A stretch of 64,000 nt of DNA from positions 1 through 64,000 of the forward strand of contig JAHHHK010000003.1 of NCBI GenBank assembly GCA_019359395.1. Direction: 5' to 3'. Source of the stretch: Komarekiella atlantica HA4396-MV6 (GTDB taxonomy: Bacteria > Cyanobacteriota > Cyanobacteriia > Cyanobacteriales > Nostocaceae). A program made the translations under genes and the position numbers. Below, in pieces: positions 53,918-61,981 of the stretch. Within the stretch, counting starts at the first letter, position 1; each line of letters starts with the position of its first letter. A model generated the notes under the pieces. It did not search any database, was not told where the DNA came from, and saw only the letters and a program-made list of their open reading frames with translations.

Positions 53918-54083
53918 AGGGGAAGCGGCTGCTCTTTTTACCGAATTTTTACCTAAACTTTATGATGTTTTGTAAAAATATTGAAGAAATTTCGGGAAAT
54001 TTACATAGAAGATATGATGTCAATAGAGAAATCACGTAAATTACACCTGACAGTCAACTGCTTAGAACCAAAAAAGGTACAAA

Positions 54084-54461
54084 ATGAATTCTGAATCTAA
54101 CGTCAAACTAATGATCGCTCTTGATAATCCAGATTTAGATGCAGAGGAGCAAGAGGAGGAAACACGAAATCTCTTACGAGAAATTAGAAACTTAGATGTA
54201 GAAAGCGCTGAACTTGTAGCGGTTACAGAAACACCCAAAGGCTCAAAGGCTTTAGGAGGTTTCTTGCTAGGAGTGTTGCAAGCAGAGGTGAGTATTGCCA
54301 ATTTTAAGAAAGTATTGGGATTTGTAGGCGATCGCCTCGCTAACCAAACCATAGAATTGGAAATCGAAGCTAACGGTAAAAAACTCAAGGTGAAAGCTAG
54401 CAGTCGTGAAGAATTAACCGCCGCCATTCAACAAGCGCAAAACTTTGTAGCAGCAGGCTGA
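54084..54461 (+). CDS. EACC1-like effector-associated small protein
   Basis: 125 residues. An acidic N-terminus, then TRNLLREIRNLDVESAELVA, a short hydrophobic loop FLLGVLQAEVSIANFKKVLG, and TIELEIEANGKKLKVKASSR and a final helix. This matches the layout of Effector-Associated Constant Component 1 proteins, which accompany caspase or trypsin effectors in predicted bacterial conflict systems. It ends 31 bp before the caspase gene on the same strand, almost surely one operon. How EACC1 works is unknown; assignment is by pattern. Confidence 0.7.
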   Translation: MNSESNVKLMIALDNPDLDAEEQEEETRNLLREIRNLDVESAELVAVTETPKGSKALGGFLLGVLQAEVSIANFKKVLGFVGDRLANQTIELEIEANGKKLKVKASSREELTAAIQQAQNFVAAG

Positions 54462-54492
54462 GAAATATCATCACAGGAAAGAGGATAGGGAC

Positions 54493-56673
54493 ATGAGGAA
54501 GGTAGCACTCCTAATCGGAATTAGTGATTATGAGCCTGGTCTGAATCCATTACCTGCATCGGTAAAGGACATGGAAGCGATCGCCAAAGTTTTGCAGCAT
54601 CCAGAAATGGGTGGATTTGCCCAAACAGATATCCAAAAACTGGAGAATCCCGACCCTCAGAAAATGCAAGAAGCGATCGAGGCGCTGTTTAGCGATCGGC
54701 GTAAAGAAGACCTTGTAGTACTTTACTTCTCTGGTCACGGCATTAAAGATGAGAGCGGCAAACTTCACCTCGCCACTCGCCTGACCCGCAAAAATCCCCA
54801 AGGACGACTCATCAAATCAACCACCGTTCCCGCCAGCTTTGTTCATAACATCATGAGCGATAGCCGCTGTAAACGCCAAGTCGTAATTCTCGATTGTTGC
54901 TTTAGTGGGGCGTTTGCTGAGGGTTGGTCAGCCAAAGATGACAGTTCTGTCGATATCCGGGCTGAACTTGGTGGCGAGGGGCGAGTTGTCTTGACCTCTT
55001 CTACCGCTACTGAATATTCTTTCCACCAACAAGAATCAAATCTTTCGATTTATACCCGTTACCTGATTGAAGGTATTGAAACAGGTGCGGCAGATTTAGA
55101 TAATGATGGTGCAGTTTCAGTTGATGAGTTGCATGAGTACGCCAAAAAGAAAGTTCAAGAAACGGCTCCCGCCATGCAACCAGAAATTTATGCAGTTAAA
55201 GAAGGATTTAAAATCCTATTGTCTAAAGCACCCATTGGTGATCCAAAACTGAAGTATCGCAAAGAAGTAGAGATTTATGCTAGTCGCGGCGAGATTTCAA
55301 TTATTGGTCGCAGAATATTAGATGCCCTACGTCAGAATTTGGGATTGCTCCCTGAAGAAACTGCTGGAATAGAAATTGAGGTTTTAAAACCTTATCGAGA
55401 GTATCAACAAAAATTACAGCAATATGAGCAAGCATTAGTAGACGCGATCAAACGCGAGCAGATTTTGAGTGACCATACTCGCAATGATTTGCGACGTTAT
55501 CAAGAAATTTTAGGACTTAGAGATGAAGATATAGCATCAATTGAAACAAAAATTAGTCCCAAAAACGAATCAGTTCCATTTCGAGATCAAGTTATAGCGC
55601 CCAAAAGCATCTCTCACAACGATGATGTAACACCAGTTAAAACATCAAACGAAGCTGTTATAGCAAGTCAAACTGAAACTATTGCGCCCAATGTAATAAA
55701 ATCTCCAAGTATTCTTGCTACTTCTGTTGCAGTTGTGAGAAACTTCAGAGTCATGATTGGAGCAGGTATCCTTGCTACTGTGGTTCTAACTTTCTCTTTC
55801 TTGGTGAAACCGCGTGATGCTTCGGTAACAACGCCTAACCAAGTAGAATCATCTACTCTTAGTGTCACTCCCACTATCTCGCCAACAACCGAGATGAGTG
55901 CTAAAAATTTTTATGATCGGGGACTTGAGAAGTCTACTAAAAAAGATCATAAGGGAGCGATCGAGGATTTTAACGAGGTGCTACGGCTCGATCCCAATTT
56001 TACACTTGCTTACTACAAGCGAGGTGATGCCCGTAGTGCTCTTAAAGATTATAAAGGAGGAATTGAGGATTTAAACCAGTATATTCAGATCAATCCCAAG
56101 GATGCTAACAGTTACGTTAGTCGAGGCTGGGCCTACTATAACCTTTACAATTACAAGCAAGCTACTATCGATTACAATAAAGCGATTGAAATTAACCCTA
56201 AGCACGCTCTTGCTCATAACAACCGAGGGGCAGTCTACGCTGACCAAGGCAACTACGAACAGGCAATTTCCGATTATACCAAAGCCATCGAATTTAAGAA
56301 TGATCCCCTCAAGTGGCCTTTCTACAACCGGGGTGATGCCCGCCGTAACCTGGGAGATAATAAGGGAGCGATTGAGGATTATAACCAGGCTATCCGTATC
56401 GATCCCAACTATACCAATGCTTACAATAACCGAGGTCTTGCCTACGCTAACCTAAAGGATTATAAGAAAGCAATTGAGGATTATAGCCAGGCTATTCGTA
56501 TCGATTCAAATTATGTTTATGCTTACTACAACCGGGGTAACACTCGCTCTATTCTCAAAGATAAGCAGGGAGCGATCGCAGATTATCAAATAGCCGCAAA
56601 CCTTTATCAGAAACAAGAAAATACAAAGCAATATCAACAGACATTAGAGAAACTCAAAGAGTTGCAAAAGTAG
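54493..56673 (+). CDS. caspase-family protease (orthocaspase) with membrane anchor and seven TPRs
   Basis: 726 residues. The caspase p20 domain (1-230) has catalytic His82 in VLYFSGHGIKDESG and Cys136 in VVILDCCFSGAF; GRVVLTSSTATEYSF follows. Residues about 255-325 form the EVEIYASRGEISIIGRRILD module found after cyanobacterial caspases. One transmembrane helix is at about 417-438 (VMIGAGILATVVLTFSFLV). Seven TPRs occupy about 470-720. A cytosolic protease with a TPR arm on the other side of a membrane is implied. GAGGATAGGGAC precedes the ATG. Together with EACC1 this is a candidate stress or defence death effector. Confidence 0.9.
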   Translation: MRKVALLIGISDYEPGLNPLPASVKDMEAIAKVLQHPEMGGFAQTDIQKLENPDPQKMQEAIEALFSDRRKEDLVVLYFSGHGIKDESGKLHLATRLTRKNPQGRLIKSTTVPASFVHNIMSDSRCKRQVVILDCCFSGAFAEGWSAKDDSSVDIRAELGGEGRVVLTSSTATEYSFHQQESNLSIYTRYLIEGIETGAADLDNDGAVSVDELHEYAKKKVQETAPAMQPEIYAVKEGFKILLSKAPIGDPKLKYRKEVEIYASRGEISIIGRRILDALRQNLGLLPEETAGIEIEVLKPYREYQQKLQQYEQALVDAIKREQILSDHTRNDLRRYQEILGLRDEDIASIETKISPKNESVPFRDQVIAPKSISHNDDVTPVKTSNEAVIASQTETIAPNVIKSPSILATSVAVVRNFRVMIGAGILATVVLTFSFLVKPRDASVTTPNQVESSTLSVTPTISPTTEMSAKNFYDRGLEKSTKKDHKGAIEDFNEVLRLDPNFTLAYYKRGDARSALKDYKGGIEDLNQYIQINPKDANSYVSRGWAYYNLYNYKQATIDYNKAIEINPKHALAHNNRGAVYADQGNYEQAISDYTKAIEFKNDPLKWPFYNRGDARRNLGDNKGAIEDYNQAIRIDPNYTNAYNNRGLAYANLKDYKKAIEDYSQAIRIDSNYVYAYYNRGNTRSILKDKQGAIADYQIAANLYQKQENTKQYQQTLEKLKELQK

Positions 56674-56834
56674 CTAGATTTTGGCAATAATTATCTGCTA
56701 AAGATGGGAAGCGATGCTTTCGGCGAGCTTTGCTAACGCATCTTTAATACCATATCTACAAATTACCATAAATTATTATTTACCTAATAGCGATCGGCTC
56801 TTTTTATTCTCTCATTTACAGCAGGTCGATAAAC

Positions 56835-57038
56835 TCATCTACCATTAAGCCCAACCTGTCGGATTATTGCCCTTAAAGTTCCTTTATCTAATTCTTGATG
56901 ATTGGGGACAACTACTTCAGCAAATGGCTCATCTCGACGTAAGATAATGTGACTTCCACGTTGCCGTAAAACATAGAAACCATCTTTCTTAAATGCTTTG
57001 ATGCACTCCTGACCAGAAATTATCGGCAACTTACTCAT
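56835..57038 (-). CDS. hicA: HicA mRNA interferase toxin
   Basis: 67 residues with the dsRBD-like HicA fold: SGQECIKAFKKDGFYVLRQR, catalytic His in GSHIILRR, and VVVPNHQELDKGTLRAIIRQ. It cleaves mRNA when free. The ATG overlaps the hicB stop by four bases (57035-57038). The order here is antitoxin first, which is the less common arrangement. Confidence 0.92.
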   Translation of the reverse strand: MSKLPIISGQECIKAFKKDGFYVLRQRGSHIILRRDEPFAEVVVPNHQELDKGTLRAIIRQVGLNGR

Positions 57039-57244
57039 ACATCGACCAAAACAGTTTCCAGATTATCTTCTGGAATCGGACGACCTTCTTCTTTTAAGAC
57101 ATCGATGTATAATTTGATCGCTTCCTTGATGTTGGTAACAGCTTCTTCCTTGTTCTTCCATTGGCTGATGCAAGCAGGTAAGCTAGGACATTCGGCTACC
57201 CAGTAACCGTCTTCTCCTGGATATATAATTACTTGTCTATTCAT
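57035..57244 (-). CDS. hicB: HicB antitoxin
   Basis: 69 residues: the RNase H-like partial fold with IYPGEDGYWVAECPSLPACI and EEAVTNIKEAIKLYIDVLKE. There is no added C-terminal DNA-binding domain, so this is the short form. It neutralises HicA by binding it. It is the first gene of the pair. Confidence 0.9.
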   Translation of the reverse strand: MNRQVIIYPGEDGYWVAECPSLPACISQWKNKEEAVTNIKEAIKLYIDVLKEEGRPIPEDNLETVLVDV

Positions 57245-57410
57245 GTATTACTCCTACAAAATATGTCTTAAGAGTATCTCAGAGAAAAAATACTCCAATA
57301 ATCAATTCAGAGTAACCAAGGATTTCAACAAAAACTCGGCGTTGATGAATATGAGTTTGTGCCTATTCAACAAACTACAACTCAAAACAAATCAAAAAAG
57401 CTGAAATATT

Positions 57411-58196
57411 TCATAAAATCTCTGGATTTTCCCCCATCTCTCTTAATCTAGCCGCTAAACGAGCCGCCTGTGCAACTGCGGCTTCCTCCCTTGCAACAGC
57501 AGCTTGTGCCTGTGCAACTGCGGCTTCCTCCCTTGCAACAGCAGCTTGTGCCTGTGCAACTGCGGCTTCTTCTGGTAACAAAACCAAATTTCCAGCCACA
57601 TCATAAAACCGCAACCATACCGCAGTTTCTCTGTCTATTGTTCCCTCATTCGTCCCCAACCATAAACCTAAACGCTTACACCATAGCCAACCGCGTTCAT
57701 TTGGTGTCAACGGCTGATACTGCTGATTATCATCTAAATGCCACCCCTGCAAAGAATTAGGATCAAAAGGATCATAGACAAAATAATCTGATGTGCGGAA
57801 AGTCTGTTCGTAAAGCTTTTTCTTGATACCCTTGTCTATTGTTGCTGTAGACGGTGACATTAATTCCACAATGACATCAGGGTAACGACCATTTTCTTCC
57901 CAGACTACCCAACCTTGTCTAGAGTTATTGCCGTCAACATTCAGCACCGCAAAGAAATCTGGGCCACGGAAATCACGGTTACGAACTTGGGTACTGCTGT
58001 AGTAAATAAACATATTGCCCCCAGTGAAAAAATCATTGCGATCAGCAAAAAACTGCTGCAATGACCGAATCAGGACATTCATCGCAATACGGTGTCGATT
58101 TGATTCCAAGGGTTCACCATCATCAAAAATTAAATCTGTAGGTGGCATTGGGGGTTCCCAGTCCACAACGGCTGCTGGATTGTTCTCAGTAGTCAT
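57411..58196 (-). CDS. Uma2 family nuclease with Ala-rich repeated tail
   Basis: 261 residues. Core: RDFRGPDFFAVLNVDGNN, WVVWEENGRYPDVIVELMSP, STATIDKGIKKKLYEQTFRT, YFVYDPFDPNSLQGWHLDDN. The tail repeats a 14-residue unit (EEAAVAQAQAAVAR) about twice, encoded by a 42-bp tandem repeat at about 57465-57565. It is one of five Uma2 genes in the window. An HIP1-bearing segment lies just upstream. Confidence 0.9.
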   Translation of the reverse strand: MTTENNPAAVVDWEPPMPPTDLIFDDGEPLESNRHRIAMNVLIRSLQQFFADRNDFFTGGNMFIYYSSTQVRNRDFRGPDFFAVLNVDGNNSRQGWVVWEENGRYPDVIVELMSPSTATIDKGIKKKLYEQTFRTSDYFVYDPFDPNSLQGWHLDDNQQYQPLTPNERGWLWCKRLGLWLGTNEGTIDRETAVWLRFYDVAGNLVLLPEEAAVAQAQAAVAREEAAVAQAQAAVAREEAAVAQAARLAARLREMGENPEIL

Positions 58197-58279
58197 GAGC
58201 GATCGCCTTTTTCAATAAGCCTTAAATCTCTATCATAATCTGCCCATAGCTTACTCAATTGCGTACAATTTATAAATAG

Positions 58280-58972
58280 TTATAAATTATTTTTAACCCA
58301 ATTTCTAAAATTACGAATAGCTTGACTTCTACCAATAGTTAAACACTGCTGAACATACTCATTAACTAATTCAACAATTGGAATATTAGGAAAATTAGGA
58401 CTAGATTGAGATTTTATATATTTTCCTTGCTGTAGCAACGAAATTTCTAAACCTTGTTTTGTATATCGCCAAAATTCAGGAACTCCCAAAATCTCATAGT
58501 TATCAAATTTAGTCCGGGAGGTAATATCAACTTCGATTGCTAAATCTGGTGAGACAGCGCTGGGGGAGGGTTTCCCTCCGTAGGCGACTGCGAACCCGGA
58601 GGGTGGTGGATCTACAGTTAAATCAATGCGATTTTTCCCAATCACAGCAGCATGATTTTGAATATAAAAACTGGTATCAGGTTCTACTGCTTGCCGCATT
58701 CGCTCATTTTTAAGTGTTGTTGAACCAAAAGGTTCAAAATCAATTTGCAGTTTGTCTAATAAAATTCTCACTAACTCACCAAATATTTCTTTATCTTTTT
58801 CGTGTTCAGGAAGTGGAACCATAATTTCTAACCAACCATGACTATAAGAAATACGTGCGGCACGCTTTTCTCCCATTTCTTCTAAAATATTTTCTAACTG
58901 CTGCTAACTAACATCTTGGAGCAACATTTGTTGTCCTGGTTTGACGATAATTTGTTGCAGTTTTAAAAGCAT
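58280..58972 (-). pseudogene. Uma2 family nuclease interrupted by an early stop and a repeat insertion
   Basis: The natural start is ATG at 58972 (MLLKLQQIIVKPGQQMLLQD). Codon 23 (58904-58906) is TAG where homologues have Trp before QQLENILEEMGEKR, after which the frame runs on open to 58280. Translation could restart at Met-33 (58876). A 54-bp in-frame insertion (about 58547-58600) splits DPPP from DLAIEVDITSRTKFDN and encodes a Gly/Pro-rich loop from a palindromic repeat (CCCTCCG/CGGAGGG). The catalytic EVD region itself is intact. Function is doubtful. Confidence 0.75.
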
Positions 58973-59131
58973 ATCGCCTCACAGAGTGGGTGTAGATATT
59001 ATTCTAAATCCGTCAAGTAAATAATGCGATCGCCTGGGTCTGGCACTTTGCACCATCACACCTAACTCAACTTACAACCAAGATTTCCAGTAAAATTAAC
59101 TTCTGAGGACAGTGGATAGGGGTAAATTGGA

Positions 59132-59857
59132 GTGTCTACACTTGGCGTGAACATTGACCACATCGCCACCATCCGACAAGCGCGGCGGACGGTGGAACCA
59201 GATCCCGTGGCGGCGGCGGTGCTGGCAGAATTGGGGGGCGCAGATGGAATTACGGTGCATCTGCGCGAAGATAGACGGCATATCCAAGATAGGGATGTGC
59301 GTTTGTTGCGGCAGACTGTGCGATCGCATCTTAATTTAGAAATGGCCGCCACAGATGAAATGCTGGCGATCGCTCTTGATATCAAACCTGATTACGTGAC
59401 TTTAGTACCCGAAAAGCGCGAAGAAGTCACCACAGAAGGCGGATTAGATATTGTCGGGCAAATTGCTAGAATAGGTGAGATAGTTGATAAATTGCAAAAC
59501 GCTGGCATTCCAGTCAGCCTATTTATCGACGCCGAACCAGCACAAATTGAAGCATCTGTCAAGGCAAAAGCGAAGTTTATTGAACTCCACACTGGGCAAT
59601 ACGCTGAAGCTAAGGATGAAACAAATCGTCAGCAAGAATTAGCCGTGTTAGCTAAGGGGTGTGAGCAGGCAATTCAAGCTGGATTGCGAGTGAATGCTGG
59701 TCATGGACTCACTTACTGGAATGTTTATCCGGTGGCTGCGCTTCCAGGGATGGAAGAATTAAACATCGGTCATACAATCATCAGTCGGGCAGCATTAGTA
59801 GGTATAGAAAGAGCAGTCCGCGAGATGAAACAAGCTATAAGAGGGAATGGGGAATGA
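59132..59857 (+). CDS. pdxJ: pyridoxine 5'-phosphate synthase
   Basis: 241 residues: [80 protein letters not shown]. All are PdxJ signatures. It condenses 1-deoxyxylulose 5-phosphate with aminoacetone phosphate in the DXP-dependent B6 route. Start is GTG with AGGGGTAAATTGGA before it. Monocistronic; the MocR locus that may sense PLP is 55 kb away. Confidence 0.95.
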   Translation: MSTLGVNIDHIATIRQARRTVEPDPVAAAVLAELGGADGITVHLREDRRHIQDRDVRLLRQTVRSHLNLEMAATDEMLAIALDIKPDYVTLVPEKREEVTTEGGLDIVGQIARIGEIVDKLQNAGIPVSLFIDAEPAQIEASVKAKAKFIELHTGQYAEAKDETNRQQELAVLAKGCEQAIQAGLRVNAGHGLTYWNVYPVAALPGMEELNIGHTIISRAALVGIERAVREMKQAIRGNGE

Positions 59858-59976
59858 GGGAAGAAACTATAAGCTGTAATCTGTAACCTTTACCCTGTAC
59901 CCTGTAACCTGTAACCTAGAGGGGTTGTAACTGCGAAATCTAAGAAATTAGGAGCAAATTTTCAGCAAAAACTTCT

Positions 59977-60696
59977 ATGAGCGCAACACAGTCTAACAAC
60001 CTGCCGCTTTGGGTACAGGATCGAGATAAGGTGATAGCAGAGAGCACTGATACCCAGTGGCGCTATCAAACACCTCCTGATTATTCTCGCTCAAAAGAGA
60101 ACCTTGCCAACGAGAGTACACGCAATCATCTTGAGGGTACACTGGAAGCGATCGTAGAAAACTTGGTAAGAACCTTTGAGATGGAGGTATCTTTCAAAAC
60201 TAACCCACAGCAGTGGTTGTCTATAGTGAATGACAGGTTTCGTGTAAGTACTAATGGTGGAGTAGAGTACACGGCAGCAGATTTAGCAGCACAAGGTACT
60301 TACAACTTGTTTATGGCTGATTCAGAACATTACAAAGCTTCAGCAGAAAGCTTTGAATCATCCGCCAAAGTCTTCCATACAACATTTCCCCAAGGATTTC
60401 CGTGGGAAGTGCTGGAAGTTTTCTCAGGGCCGCCAAATGTGACATTCAAGTGGCGGCATTGGGGACATTTTAAAGGTGCATACAAAGACTATGCACCAAC
60501 TGGAGAGACATTAGAAATTATCGGCATGAGCGTTGCACGCGTCACCGATGACCTAAAGATTGTTTCTTTGGAACATTACTTTGACAACACTCTGTTTTTA
60601 GAAAAACTAACAGATGGTGGCAAACAGTCAAATAGTGGAAATCAAGGAAGTGCTTGTCCCTTCAGTTCTTGGTTCAAGAAATTCCACAAAAGTTAG
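59977..60696 (+). CDS. SnoaL/NTF2-like protein
   Basis: 239 residues. The C-terminal half (about 95-215) looks like a SnoaL-like cone: YTAADLAAQGTYNLFMADSE, VLEVFSGPPNVTFKWRHWGH, GETLEIIGMSVARVTDDLKI. The N-terminal 60 residues (PLWVQDRDKVIAESTDTQWR) are seen in cyanobacterial pathogen-related-protein-like homologues. Function unknown. The C-terminus has a low-complexity Ser/Asn stretch then a basic end. It precedes ycf54 by 64 bp. Confidence 0.75.
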   Translation: MSATQSNNLPLWVQDRDKVIAESTDTQWRYQTPPDYSRSKENLANESTRNHLEGTLEAIVENLVRTFEMEVSFKTNPQQWLSIVNDRFRVSTNGGVEYTAADLAAQGTYNLFMADSEHYKASAESFESSAKVFHTTFPQGFPWEVLEVFSGPPNVTFKWRHWGHFKGAYKDYAPTGETLEIIGMSVARVTDDLKIVSLEHYFDNTLFLEKLTDGGKQSNSGNQGSACPFSSWFKKFHKS

Positions 60697-60760
60697 TTCG
60701 TAGGGGTGCAGTGCTGTACGCTGTACCCTTACATTATTTAATAGTAACCAAAGGATAAAA

Positions 60761-61090
60761 ATGCAAACATACTATTACGTTTTGGCAAGTCAGCGCTTTC
60801 TCCTCGAAGAAGAACCCATAGAGGAAGTTTTGAAAGAGCGCACCCGTCATTACCACGAACAAGAAAAACAAATTGATTTTTGGTTGGTTCAGCAACCAGC
60901 TTTTTTGGAAGCGCCCCAGTTTGCAGAGATAAAAGCAAAGTGTCCTCAGCCAGCAGTAGCGATTATTTCTACCAATTCTCAATTTATTACCTGGTTAAAA
61001 CTGCGATTAGAATACGTCATCACCGGAGAATTTCAGGCTCCTTCTGAAACAATCCCTGATGCATTGGCATCGCTTTCTACTGTGTTTTAA
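60761..61090 (+). CDS. ycf54: Ycf54, Mg-protoporphyrin IX monomethyl ester cyclase subunit
   Basis: 109 residues: MQTYYYVLASQRFLLEEEPI, EQEKQIDFWLVQQPAFLEAP, AIISTNSQFITWLKLRLEYV, TGEFQAPSETIPDALASL. This is Ycf54, which supports the aerobic AcsF/ChlA cyclase that forms ring E of chlorophyll. Length agrees with the family. Same strand as the SnoaL-like gene. Confidence 0.93.
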   Translation: MQTYYYVLASQRFLLEEEPIEEVLKERTRHYHEQEKQIDFWLVQQPAFLEAPQFAEIKAKCPQPAVAIISTNSQFITWLKLRLEYVITGEFQAPSETIPDALASLSTVF

Positions 61091-61250
61091 GAACAGATAT
61101 GAGGCATGGGGCATAGGTAAAGAATTATTCTTTTGCTACTCTGCTCCTAGTCCCCAATCCCCAATCCCCAATCTCTACTTTTCTTTAGGGGGAACAAAAC
61201 ATATTTTTATAAAATCTTGTAAAACACCATCATTTACCCATATAACTTTT

Positions 61251-61952
61251 GTGCAGAGACTTAAGCCTTTACCAAGTGTTTTAGGATTAGCGATGTCTAC
61301 GACGAGCTTCGCTTACGCAGGTTTAGTTGGTGGCATTAGTTCTGTCTTTGCCCAACCAGCTATTCTTGCTTGTCAACCTCCGAGTGCGGGTGAGTATCTT
61401 TTATTAGTAGTCAGCCCCACAGCAGATAATCAAAAGCAGTTGCGTAGCGCTTTACCGCCTCAACTTAAGACCACCACCTGTAAATATCTTAACGAGACAG
61501 TGACACGAGTCGGCGGGTTTAACAAAATTGACGATGCCAATCGTTGGGCGAGGTACATCGGCAATATTGTCGGGTTGTCTGCCATCATCACCACTCGACC
61601 AACAGTAGCAAATGTACAGCCATCACAGCCATCACAGCCATTGCAGCCATTGCAACCATCTCAGCCATTGCAGCAGCAAACAATCAGTTACAATCCCCAA
61701 GCTTTAGGACAGGGTTATGCAGTATTAGTGGATTATTTTAACCGTCCAGAACTGGCAAATAATGTACAGCAAGTGGTGGGGGGTAACGTGGGTTTTGCTT
61801 CCTATGGTCAACGTCCTTACTTACTGGCAGTTCATACTACTAATCAAAAAGAAGCATACAGCACATTGGAAAAACTGAACGATCGCGGTTTTTTTGCTGT
61901 CCTAGTAGATAGTCGTAAAGTAATGCTACTGCGCCCAGTTGTGCGTTTATAG
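61251..61952 (+). CDS. secreted protein with two SPOR-like halves
   Basis: About 233 residues from GTG at 61251, which gives a typical signal peptide (QRLKPLPSVLGLAMSTTSFA then YA cleavage). Two similar domains (about 45-120 and 155-230) each have a YLLxV(S/H) strand, and are joined by a Pro/Gln-rich linker (PSQPSQPLQPLQPSQPLQ). The layout resembles paired SPOR-type domains that bind periplasmic glycans, which is a guess. Upstream in-frame sequence overlaps ycf54 and repeats, so earlier starts are rejected. Confidence 0.7.
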   Translation: MQRLKPLPSVLGLAMSTTSFAYAGLVGGISSVFAQPAILACQPPSAGEYLLLVVSPTADNQKQLRSALPPQLKTTTCKYLNETVTRVGGFNKIDDANRWARYIGNIVGLSAIITTRPTVANVQPSQPSQPLQPLQPSQPLQQQTISYNPQALGQGYAVLVDYFNRPELANNVQQVVGGNVGFASYGQRPYLLAVHTTNQKEAYSTLEKLNDRGFFAVLVDSRKVMLLRPVVRL

Positions 61953-61981
61953 TAATTACCAATTTGCTAGGGTGCGTTTAC

